From an uncultured Eubacterium sp. (GTDB taxonomy: Bacteria > Bacillota > Clostridia > Lachnospirales > Lachnospiraceae), in NCBI GenBank assembly GCA_910585745.1, contig CAJUFM010000004.1, positions 19,357 to 83,356 of the forward strand: a stretch of 64,000 nt of DNA, in the 5' to 3' direction. The translations under genes were made by a program, and so were the position numbers. The stretch's first letter is position 1. Every line of letters begins with the position of its first letter. Positions 8,972 through 16,885 of this stretch are shown in pieces. Under the pieces are notes generated by a model. The model was not told the origin of the DNA. It saw nothing but the letters and a program-made list of their open reading frames with translations, and did not search any database.

Positions 8972-9418
8972 ATGAAAAAACGTATTTTATATTTTGCTTT
9001 ATGTATAAGCATCATAGGCATTGTGAACGACCAGCTGGTGCTGGAACTGTCTGAGGGCGGCAAAGTAAAGAAGCGGTACATCCGTGGGAATGACCGAGGT
9101 TACGGCAGTAACCTTGTTTATAGTGACAGGGGAGAAGACAATGCTTCTGGCAGGGAAGATGGGAAATTGTATTATGTGACGGATCCCCATGGAAATGTGG
9201 TGCAGCTGACGGATGAATCAGGGAAGGTTGTCAAGACTTATGAGTATGATTCCTTTGGGAACGAAGTAAATCCGGATAATAAGGATGATAACCCCTTCCG
9301 TTACTGTGGGGAGTACTATGATAAGGAGACGGGGGAGGTCTACCTAAGGGCGAGGTACTACCAGCCGGGAGCGGGGAGGTTTCCATATACGCAGTGTGGA
9401 ATATACAGAAGAAATTGA
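8972..9418 (+). pseudogene. RHS-repeat protein tail joined to a foreign signal peptide
   Basis: The first ~19 residues (MKKRILYFALCISIIGIV) are a signal peptide. Directly after them comes the end of an RHS/YD-repeat core: YVTDPHGNVVQLTD, YEYDSFGNEV, FRYCGEYYDKETGEVYLRAR and the terminal YYQPGAGRF. In full RHS proteins this core is followed by a variable toxin domain; here only PYTQCGIYRRN remains before the stop. Intact RHS proteins are >1000 residues. The 148-codon frame looks like a recombination product between two genes, although the promoter-proximal secretion signal might keep it expressed. An RHS-type neighbourhood fits the small immunity-like genes nearby. Confidence 0.65.
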
Positions 9419-9506
9419 AGGATAAACCGTATACTCAAGGAAGAAAATGTTTTACCGGGGATGGGAAGTGCTTAAATAAAAAACTAAATAAGGAGAAGAA
9501 AGTCAA

Positions 9507-10413
9507 ATGAAAAATATAAAACTATTTAGTATTATGCTGGTTTTTTTATGTTGCGGGGTGCTTGTTTCGTGCGGAGGATATAGCAGTTTTGAGGCAGCGA
9601 AAAATACATCAGCAGTTTCACCGGATAATAAGGTGAAAAGCTCTTCATTACCAGTACAAACCAATATAAAAGGCAATGAACTGGAAAAATCAGATGCTTC
9701 TGAAAACAAGGGGGATGAAACTACTACAGAGCAGCCACAAAAGAAAAACGCACTAGAGGAGCTGTCAGGAGAAATAGGAGGCTGCAAGGCATCCGACTGG
9801 GAGAAGAAAATAGATGAAAATGAGCAGTATATATTTGTTTTGATAAATGAAAAGTCCAAGCAGACTGGATCCGGAGACAAATAAGAGAAAGGAACTTGTG
9901 GACGATAATGTGAGCCATGCGGTTTTTCATAATAACAAGTTGTATTATATAAAAAGAAGGTATGAGGAAAAGATCCGCTGTCTGGATCTGGATTCGGGAA
10001 AAGATGTTGTGGTGCGTAAATTGGAAGATAAAGAGAAAAAGTCACATTATGCAGAGCTGTTTACATACAGGGATCAACTATGTTATGTATTGGCAGGGCA
10101 GCAGCGGCAGATCCGCATATTAGGAGAAACAGGGGAGGATTCACTGCTGCTTTCCCTGGAGAAGGATTAGGTATGGCGCTGGGAGCTTATTGACCATTTT
10201 GACCGCATTATTAATTATGATGAAAACCTTTTGTATTATGTATATACCAAGGAGGAACAATCATGGCTGTGCTGTTATGATGAAGGGGAGAAATTTCAGA
10301 TGAAGCTGCCTGAAGACTATTGGGAAGGCGGTTATGTGTGTGATGGATATTTCTTTTATAATACGAGTCAATCGAGAGGCTACATCAGTAAGTGTGTACC
10401 GCTAAATGGTTGA
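9507..10413 (+). pseudogene. Lipoprotein with DUF5050-like repeats, broken by frameshift and stop
   Basis: Begins with a clear lipoprotein signal (FLCCGVLVSCGG; lipobox V-S-C-G) and a good AAGGAG site, and continues to about residue 115. The rest of the protein is in another frame: from about 9870 it reads LDPETNKRKELVDDNVSHAV, with strands such as NNKLYYI and RDQLCYVL. A TAG stop at 10168-10170 then interrupts, and the same frame continues through LLYYVYTKEEQSW to a stop at 10413. One frameshift and one nonsense codon split a single ~300-residue surface lipoprotein related to DUF5050 proteins. Sequencing error could explain the frameshift but less easily both. Confidence 0.65.
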
Positions 10414-10585
10414 CCATTTTCAGTAGTAAGTTCTTACATAGTTAAAATCCTTAATATTAACTGGTATTTGATGTAAAAATATGATACAACTAATATGTGG
10501 AATAATAGGACTTTCTAAGAAGAATAGTAGAAGGTGTAAGTTTTATTGTCGAAGTAATATTAAAAAATCAGCATGGGCTTGTTTT

Positions 10586-10807
10586 ATGGGAAAAAGTATG
10601 TATATTTTAGAGTACTACGAAGAAGTTGAAAATGGGGATTTATCCTATGACAGATATAGTTTGCTTGGTATCTTCCTGACAGAGAAAGAAGCGGAAGAAA
10701 AAAGGGATCAGATCATCAAGGAGTGGGAATTAAGGAGAGATACTCTTTATGTGAGTATGATTGATATTGGAAACTCACAATGGGAAGGGGGTTTTATATC
10801 TGAATAG
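10586..10807 (+). CDS. Small immunity-like protein (DUF7336-like)
   Basis: A 73-residue protein starting MGKSMYILEYYEEV. The pattern is Y-I-L-E-Y-Y...G-I-F-L-T-E-K-E-A-E-E-K...W-E-G-G-F. This 'tyrosine-rich strand, family GxYxSxxEAexxi helix, terminal W-x-x-G-F' layout resembles small DUF7336-type proteins found beside RHS and polymorphic toxins. It has no signal peptide. The upstream bases 10414-10585 hold no other supported gene. The start could also be ATG 10598; neither has a strong ribosome binding site. Confidence 0.5.
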   Translation: MGKSMYILEYYEEVENGDLSYDRYSLLGIFLTEKEAEEKRDQIIKEWELRRDTLYVSMIDIGNSQWEGGFISE

Positions 10808-11051
10808 GAATGATGTTATATATGCATTGTATCATATTTACGATAGTAAAATTGATGGCATGATCATTAGGGAAACAAAAAGAATTGGATTTTATGCTAC
10901 AAGGAAAGAGTGCGAGGAGAAAATTATTAAGTTTCACAAATATATTGGTTTTAGGGATTATCCGATTTCCTGTTTTAAGATCCTGGAATACAGAGTGGGA
11001 GAAGTATATTGGAAAAAGGAATTTATTTGTGAGAAGGAAACGGAGCAGTGA
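10761..11051 (+). CDS. Second small immunity-like protein (DUF7336-like), start uncertain
   Basis: Core residues YALYHIYDSK...IGFYATRKECEEKI...GFRDYPISCFKILEYRVG...W-K-K-E-F follow the same layout as the preceding gene, but more clearly match the DUF7336 type ('YxLyHxYE ... iGvYsSxexAe ... GFrdyp..F.i..y'). There is no in-frame ATG at the front: TTG 10761 or 10767 overlap the upstream gene, while CTG 10800 would sit well behind GGGAAGGGGG (10782-10791). The unusual start, the overlap and the RHS debris nearby suggest an orphan immunity pair left from an RHS/toxin locus. Confidence 0.5.
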   Translation: MILETHNGKGVLYLNRNDVIYALYHIYDSKIDGMIIRETKRIGFYATRKECEEKIIKFHKYIGFRDYPISCFKILEYRVGEVYWKKEFICEKETEQ

Positions 11052-11078
11052 ACCAGGGATATCCCTCACCCGCCAGGG

Positions 11079-11107
11079 TTTACAACCCCTTGTTTATGTA
11101 GTATAAT
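11079..11107 (+). promoter_or_regulatory. Near-consensus sigma-A promoter of the Pel operon
   Basis: TTTACA (11079-11084), exactly 17 nt, then TATAAT (11102-11107), 44 nt before the first gene of the exopolysaccharide operon. No terminator or other promoter this strong is seen for the next ~10 kb of tightly spaced genes. Confidence 0.8.
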
Positions 11108-11151
11108 GAAAAAATATTAGAAGGATGATAAGGTAAAGGAGAATCAGAAAC

Positions 11152-11436
11152 ATGCCGTTAGGATCGGAATCTGGCAGAACTTTGTACCAGCTGCGGTATG
11201 CTGCCGGGATTTACTGGCTGCTTGATATGAGCCAGCCGGGATATCCTTATAGAAAACCGCTGCCTCTGAATGAGATGGGAGCCTCGATCTGGAGAAGGAT
11301 GGAAAAGGGGATGGGACTGGAAGAGATTTCGGCGGAGCTGGCAGCGGAATATGGGGTTTCTCAGGAAGAGGTGGGAAAGGATCTCTGGGAATTTTGCCAG
11401 CAGCTTGAACGGCAGGGAATAAAAGCGCATAAATGA
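11152..11436 (+). CDS. PqqD-like peptide-binding protein, first gene of the Pel operon
   Basis: A 94-residue protein with the PqqD/RRE winged-helix pattern: strand Y-W-L-L-D, then PLNEMGASIWRRMEKGM, then LEEISAELAAEYGVSQEEVGKDLWEF and a final Q-L-x-x-Q-G-I. PqqD domains bind leader peptides of ribosomally made peptides and hand them to modifying enzymes. It stands first behind a near-consensus promoter with an AAAGGAG site, 33 nt before the PelD fusion. A PqqD domain is not part of standard Pel systems. It fits the PqqD-HprK, nucleotidyltransferase, ABC and S26 genes further downstream. No known precursor is adjacent; the YAASG protein at 29.8 kb is the candidate client. Confidence 0.7.
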   Translation: MPLGSESGRTLYQLRYAAGIYWLLDMSQPGYPYRKPLPLNEMGASIWRRMEKGMGLEEISAELAAEYGVSQEEVGKDLWEFCQQLERQGIKAHK

Positions 11437-11469
11437 GGCAGATCTGAATGAGACGGCGTGGAGGCAGAA

Positions 11470-13650
11470 ATGAATATTTTACTTATTGGAGGCACGGGAA
11501 GTTTGATGAATCAGATGATCATCAAACTGAGAAAAGAAGGGCACAGGGTGTATCTGCTGACGGGAGAGCAATTCGGTACAAGTTCCTATGCAAAAGTATT
11601 TGAACGTTATGATTTTTCTTATGATAATAGTAGTCTGAATGAGATATTTGAAAGTGTTAACCCGGATGTGGTTTTATTTCTGGGAGCATATGATCCTAAC
11701 TTTTCCTGGCAGAATAGGGAACGGGATTCTGTGCGGTATATCTCATCGCTTATGAATCTGCTGACAGCATATGCCAGCGTGAGACAGGGGCGGTTTGTCT
11801 ACCTCTCATCGGAAGAGGTGTACCGTGGAAATTTTGAGGAAAATATTACAGAGGATGTAACCAGCTGTGGGGAAGGGTTCCGGGGAATGGCGCTGGTACA
11901 GGCTGAGTATCTCTGTAATAATTTTAGGGAAATTCAAGAACTGGATATTGTGGTACTCAGGCTGGATCATCTGTATGGTATTCCGAAAGACCGAAGCCAG
12001 CTGGATGGGCTTTGTGGTACCATGTGTGTAAAGGCACTGGAGCAGGGATATCTTCTTGCGAACCCCAGCGTTACCCAGTCTCTCTTATTCGAGTCAGATG
12101 CTATAGAGTTTATTTATCAGTTTATGAATAATAAGAAGACAGGATATTCTCTGTATCACATCTCTTCTTCAATTCCAGTGACAGAGCTGCAGATCGGAGA
12201 GATCCTGTGCCGGTCGATTGGTGATGATACGGAGCTGGTAGAGGCGAAAGAGCTGGAAGAGAATCGGAAAGTGCTTTCCAATCAGCGGTTTATCAGTGAA
12301 TTTGGAGCTGCTGTCTGTCAACCACCGGAAGATGGGATCCAGAGAGTGGCTTCTTATATCATGAAACATAAAGAGGTATTTAAACAGGAGAAGGAAGAAA
12401 AAAAGAGATTTGGCGGGCACATTTTCCGAAAATTTGGGTGGTTTTTTAAGGCATGTGTCCCATTTATAGAAAATATGGTCTGCTTTATACCATTTTTTAT
12501 GTTAAATAACAGAACGGTAGACAGCTGGTATTTTTCCAGGCTCGATTTTTACCTGCTGTATGTATTGCTTTTTGCTGTGGTCTATGGACAGCATCAGGCA
12601 ATTTTTTCAGCTGTGCTGGCGGTTTGCGGCTACTTGTTCCGGCAAATGTACACCCGCAGCGGGTTTGAAGTGATGCTGGATTACACCACCTATGTCTGGA
12701 TGGCGCAGCTATTCATACTTGGTCTGGTGGTGGGGTATATGCGGGATCAGATACGGGCGATCCGAACCGAGGGCGCAGAAGTACAGAAGAGTCTGGGACG
12801 CCAGCTGAGGGATATCAAAGATATCAACAGCAGCAATGTCCGGGTGAAAGATGTACTGGAGCGGCAGGTAATCGATCAGAAGGATAGTATTGGAAAGCTG
12901 TACAGCATCACATCTACTCTGGATCAGTACACGCCGGAAGAGGTCCTTTTTTACGCGGTGGAGATCTTATCTAAGATCCTGCGCAGTCCAGATGTGGCAA
13001 TCTATACGGTATATAATTCGGATTACGCCAGATTGTTTTCTTCCAGCTCGGAGGTGGCGCGCAAGCTGGGGAATTCCATCCGCTATCCGGAGATGGGAGA
13101 GCTGTATGAGAGCCTGAAAGAGCGTAAGGTGTTTATTAACCGCAAGATGGATGAAAGATACCCTTTGATGGCAAATGCCATTTATGACAAAGAAGAAATG
13201 AATATGATCGTAATGGTATGGGGAATTCCGTGGGAGCGAATGACACTGGGGCAGGCAAATCTGCTCGTTGTCATCAGTTATCTGATCCAGAATGCTATGC
13301 TGCGGGCAAGCCGTTATATGGCAGCTCTTGAAGAGCAGAGATATGTGGAAGATACCCAGATCCTGGAGCCGGAGGCATTCAGTGCTCTTGTGAAAGCCTA
13401 TCATAAGGCAAAAAAGAAGAACCTTACTGTCTGTACACTGTTGCAGATCCAGACTGAATCCCAAGATTATGAGCAGATCGGAAAAGTGTTGATGAAAAAT
13501 TTGCGGCAGACTGATTATATGGGGACAATGGGGGATGGGAAGATGTATGTGCTTCTGGCAAATACGGTCCGGGTGGAAGCGGACATTGTGATCAGCAGGT
13601 TTTCAGATGCGGGAATAGAAAGCAAGATCGTAGAGAGAATTGAGGAATGA
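11470..13650 (+). CDS. pelD: NAD-epimerase/PelD fusion, c-di-GMP receptor of Pel polysaccharide synthesis
   Basis: Inner-membrane regulator of Pel-type exopolysaccharide synthesis. Order: N-terminal SDR/epimerase-like Rossmann domain (~1-300; GGTGSLMNQ, YLSSEEVY); four hydrophobic segments (~335-435); a short coiled linker; a GAF domain (~480-610); and a degenerate GGDEF domain ending MGDGKMYVLLANT. The active-site GGDEF sequence is gone, but RQTD at about residues 679-682 keeps the RxxD inhibitory-site motif through which PelD proteins bind c-di-GMP. ATG 11470 is preferred because GGAGG (11460-11464) precedes it; GTG 11458 is also in frame. Fusion of a nucleotide-sugar epimerase to PelD would place substrate supply and c-di-GMP control in one protein. 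The SDR has SSEEVY where active epimerases have YxxxK, so its activity is uncertain. Confidence 0.85.
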   Translation: MNILLIGGTGSLMNQMIIKLRKEGHRVYLLTGEQFGTSSYAKVFERYDFSYDNSSLNEIFESVNPDVVLFLGAYDPNFSWQNRERDSVRYISSLMNLLTAYASVRQGRFVYLSSEEVYRGNFEENITEDVTSCGEGFRGMALVQAEYLCNNFREIQELDIVVLRLDHLYGIPKDRSQLDGLCGTMCVKALEQGYLLANPSVTQSLLFESDAIEFIYQFMNNKKTGYSLYHISSSIPVTELQIGEILCRSIGDDTELVEAKELEENRKVLSNQRFISEFGAAVCQPPEDGIQRVASYIMKHKEVFKQEKEEKKRFGGHIFRKFGWFFKACVPFIENMVCFIPFFMLNNRTVDSWYFSRLDFYLLYVLLFAVVYGQHQAIFSAVLAVCGYLFRQMYTRSGFEVMLDYTTYVWMAQLFILGLVVGYMRDQIRAIRTEGAEVQKSLGRQLRDIKDINSSNVRVKDVLERQVIDQKDSIGKLYSITSTLDQYTPEEVLFYAVEILSKILRSPDVAIYTVYNSDYARLFSSSSEVARKLGNSIRYPEMGELYESLKERKVFINRKMDERYPLMANAIYDKEEMNMIVMVWGIPWERMTLGQANLLVVISYLIQNAMLRASRYMAALEEQRYVEDTQILEPEAFSALVKAYHKAKKKNLTVCTLLQIQTESQDYEQIGKVLMKNLRQTDYMGTMGDGKMYVLLANTVRVEADIVISRFSDAGIESKIVERIEE

Positions 13651-14558
13651 GTTCAGATATGGAGAGATTCATTGTTCTGGTTATTATCAATATACTGGTG
13701 GCAGCGGGGTATCTGATCTGGAACCGGATTCAAAATAAGGAGCGGCCTCTCAGTTATATTTCCAAAGGAATGGTGATGGTATTATGCCCCGTTCTTGGCG
13801 CCCTTTTTGTTTTTCTGGGATATATCATTTACCGTTGCTTTTTCTCCCAGGAGGTAGATCTGGAGGATGTGATCTTTAAAAAGGACCGGGTAAAGACTTT
13901 TACCCATGCGGATGAGGAGCGGGGGCGCACTGTCGTTTCCATGGAGGAGGCATTAGCTGTTACGGATAAAGATAACTTGCGTACCCTGATGTTAAATGTG
14001 GTACGGGGGGACATCCGGGAATCCCTGGCAGCCATCTCTCTGGCATTAAACAGTGAGGATTCGGAGACTTCTCATTATGCGGCTTCGGTTCTTCAGGATG
14101 CACTGAATGATTTCCGGACAACGGTGCAGAAGTGCTATAATGAGATTCAGAAGCGGGAAGAAAATCAGCAGGAATACATCCGTATCCTCATTGACTATAT
14201 GAATCAGGTGCTGCGGCAGCAGGTTTTTACGGATATGGAACAGAGATCTTTTGTGGAACAGATGGATTCGGTCTGTGAATTATTATACATGGAACAGCCG
14301 GAACAGATGACCAGCCGTTACTATGAGGCGGTCAGCATGCGGCTGCTGGAGATCCGGGAGTTTGACCGGTGCAGGATCTGGTGCGGGCGGGCAGCAATAC
14401 ATTATCCGGATACGCTGGCCACCTATACATGCCAGCTGAAATTGTTTTTTTCCATTGGGGACAAAGAGCATTTTTTTGAGGTTCTCTCACAGCTGCGCAG
14501 TTCCAAAGTGGTGATTGACAATGAGACGCTGGAGCTCATCCGGGTATTTCAGCAATAA
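13647..14558 (+). CDS. pelE: PelE-like membrane/TPR protein
   Basis: A 303-residue protein starting in the stop codon of pelD (ATGA). Two N-terminal membrane segments (residues ~7-22 and ~36-58: FIVLVIINILVAAGYLIW and VMVLCPVLGALFVFLGYII) are followed by a soluble helical region ending in TPR-like repeats (RYYEAVSMRLLEI, RIWCGRAAIHYP). This is the layout of PelE, which partners PelD and the glycosyltransferase PelF in the synthase complex. Sequence similarity within PelE is low, so the assignment rests on position, membrane segments and the helical tail. Confidence 0.75.
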   Translation: MSSDMERFIVLVIINILVAAGYLIWNRIQNKERPLSYISKGMVMVLCPVLGALFVFLGYIIYRCFFSQEVDLEDVIFKKDRVKTFTHADEERGRTVVSMEEALAVTDKDNLRTLMLNVVRGDIRESLAAISLALNSEDSETSHYAASVLQDALNDFRTTVQKCYNEIQKREENQQEYIRILIDYMNQVLRQQVFTDMEQRSFVEQMDSVCELLYMEQPEQMTSRYYEAVSMRLLEIREFDRCRIWCGRAAIHYPDTLATYTCQLKLFFSIGDKEHFFEVLSQLRSSKVVIDNETLELIRVFQQ

Positions 14559-14580
14559 GGAAAGATAGAAGGTACTGCAA

Positions 14581-16881
14581 ATGTCAATGAAGCTTTATAC
14601 AATATTACAGTTTACCGAAATTTTAGGCGTATATATGATCATGACAGTATTGCTGCCTGCCTTCGTCCTGCATAACAGGATAAGAGAACGCAGGCTTGCC
14701 CAGAAGTTTTTTATCTGTATGCTGTCAGGAAACTTTTATATTATGAATCTCGTTTTTTTGCTGCAGCTTCTTCATATTTCTAACCGTTTTACGCTGATCA
14801 CCGGTACCTTTATTCCGGCTTTTATTCTGTGGCGGCGGCTGAATAACATACATCTTATGCCTTTTTTTCGTGGTATCTGGCACAACCTGCACCGGATTTC
14901 AGATGGGAAAATGGGAGGAAAAACCGTTGTATTCCGAATCCTGGATCATCTGCGCCGGGATGTGGCGGCACTGGGACGTGCCCTTTTACAGAGTTTTAGG
15001 AAGCGGTGGCTGGAATGGATACTGGTGGCGGCAGTTTTGGTACTACTGGCAGTATTCTACGGTGTACAGCTTCTGCGGGGGTATGGATATACCGCTTCCG
15101 ATACTCCGGTGCATCTGTACTGGATCAACGGAATGAGTAAAAATGATATCTTTATCGATGGAGTGTATCCCTTTGGCTACCATTGTGTGATCTATTATCT
15201 TCATGCCGTATTTGGTATAGACAGCTATGTTTTTATGCGGCTGTTTTCCTTTGTGCAGACGCTGATGCTTCATATGGTTCTGCTGGGATTTATCCGTCTG
15301 TGCTGCCGGAGCAGATACATTAGTTATGCGGTCATGGGGATTTATATAATTGGTAATTTTCTGCAGCCCAGCACCTATCTTCGCTTTTTTTCGGTGCTTC
15401 CCCAGGAGTACGGTATGATCTTTATTCTTCCCGCCATTTATTTTGCCTTTTATTTTTTTCAGGAGAGGAGGCAGGAAGTGAAAAAATGGCGGCTCCCCAA
15501 AGAGTCCCGGTTTGCACTGGTATTTTTTGCTATGAGCTTTTCCATGACGCTGGCTGTGCATTTTTATGATACGATGATCGCAGGGCTGTTTTGTGTGGGG
15601 GTGGCTGTGGGGTATCTGTTCTGGTTTCTGCGCAAACAGTACTTTTGGAGTGTGCTGCTCACAGGATTTCTAAGCGTAATGATCGCCATTCTGCCGATGG
15701 CAGCAGCCTATGCCATGGGAACGCCCCTGCAGGGGTCCCTGGGATGGGGAATGAGCGTCATCAACGGTTCTGGCGATAAGCAGGAGGGAACAGAAGAAGA
15801 GACGGGTGGTACAGTGATCTACTATGATGAAATGGGGAACCAGATGTCAGAACCAGAACCCCTGGAACCCGGTAAAGGTACGGAGAGCAGTGAACCAACA
15901 GAGGGAATCCGGCAGAAGCTGGCGCAGGTATGGGATAAGCTCTGTTCTGCGATCAATGGGGCAGTGCTGAATGAACCCCTTTCCTGGTACTATATCGTTG
16001 TTCTGGCTGCCATGGAGCTGCTCTTTTTGATGGGGATCCTCTTTCTGGTGTTCCGTAGGCCCTGTTATGGTGCCATGCTCCTGTCCACGGGCGTCTTTAT
16101 GGTACTGCTGCTGATCCTTCAGACCGCGAAGGAATTGGGGCTGCCGGAGTTGATGGACGGCAGCCGGTGCCGGATTTATTTTGGTTATATGCTGCCGGTG
16201 GTATTTGCCTTTGCGGCAGACGGGGTAATCCGGCTGCTGTTATGGAAGAAAAACTGGCACAGGGGGCGTAATTTTTGTTCCCTGGTCTGTGTGGCGGCTT
16301 CGGTCTGCCTGCTGTGGAATGGGGATTACCGCAAAGAAGCTGTGGAAAATACAACCCTTGTCACCAATGAAGCCATTACCTGTCTGACCAATATTATCCG
16401 GGAGGAAGAGGATTTTACCTGGACGATCTGCTCCGCCAATGATGAGACACAGATGGGACTGGATCATGGCTATCATTATGAGTTGATTACTTTTCTGAAA
16501 GATATGGAATTAAATGATCTGGAACCTGGGGCGAAGCCATCGATCCGTATTCCTACAGACAGTGTCTATGTCTTTATCGAGAAAATTCCTATTGACTACA
16601 CAGAACATTATTCTGAAAGTGGCCAGGCAGTATCGAGACAGGGGGCGATACGTGATCTTCCCAGTGCGGAGGGGATTGATATGTACAAGGGAGAGAACCG
16701 CTGGATCCTTATGTCCCGGATCTATTACTGGGCCCAGGCATTTAAACAGCTGTATCCCTACGACGTGCGTACCTATTGTGAGACGGACCAGTTCGTGTGT
16801 TATAAGATCAGACAGAACCCTTACCACCTGTTTGATTTTGCCATTGATTATGGCTACAATTCCCGTAAAATAGAGGAGTGA
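14581..16881 (+). CDS. Large multi-pass membrane protein, GT-C-like, in the Pel operon
   Basis: A 766-residue protein with about 12 membrane segments. After the third or fourth segment comes an outward loop with GYTASDTPVHLYWINGMSK and then Y-P-F-G-Y-H. This resembles the first extracellular loop of GT-C glycosyltransferases, where an acidic residue followed by H/x and a sugar-site Y-P motif is diagnostic. A second soluble stretch (~residues 395-460) is acidic and of low complexity, and the last ~170 residues are outside the membrane. Standard Gram-positive pel operons (pelDEA...FG) do not need such a protein, so it may modify the polymer or act on a lipid-linked sugar. It is 22 nt after pelE. 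GT-C assignment is inference. Confidence 0.65.
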   Translation: MSMKLYTILQFTEILGVYMIMTVLLPAFVLHNRIRERRLAQKFFICMLSGNFYIMNLVFLLQLLHISNRFTLITGTFIPAFILWRRLNNIHLMPFFRGIWHNLHRISDGKMGGKTVVFRILDHLRRDVAALGRALLQSFRKRWLEWILVAAVLVLLAVFYGVQLLRGYGYTASDTPVHLYWINGMSKNDIFIDGVYPFGYHCVIYYLHAVFGIDSYVFMRLFSFVQTLMLHMVLLGFIRLCCRSRYISYAVMGIYIIGNFLQPSTYLRFFSVLPQEYGMIFILPAIYFAFYFFQERRQEVKKWRLPKESRFALVFFAMSFSMTLAVHFYDTMIAGLFCVGVAVGYLFWFLRKQYFWSVLLTGFLSVMIAILPMAAAYAMGTPLQGSLGWGMSVINGSGDKQEGTEEETGGTVIYYDEMGNQMSEPEPLEPGKGTESSEPTEGIRQKLAQVWDKLCSAINGAVLNEPLSWYYIVVLAAMELLFLMGILFLVFRRPCYGAMLLSTGVFMVLLLILQTAKELGLPELMDGSRCRIYFGYMLPVVFAFAADGVIRLLLWKKNWHRGRNFCSLVCVAASVCLLWNGDYRKEAVENTTLVTNEAITCLTNIIREEEDFTWTICSANDETQMGLDHGYHYELITFLKDMELNDLEPGAKPSIRIPTDSVYVFIEKIPIDYTEHYSESGQAVSRQGAIRDLPSAEGIDMYKGENRWILMSRIYYWAQAFKQLYPYDVRTYCETDQFVCYKIRQNPYHLFDFAIDYGYNSRKIEE

Positions 16882-16885
16882 GAGT

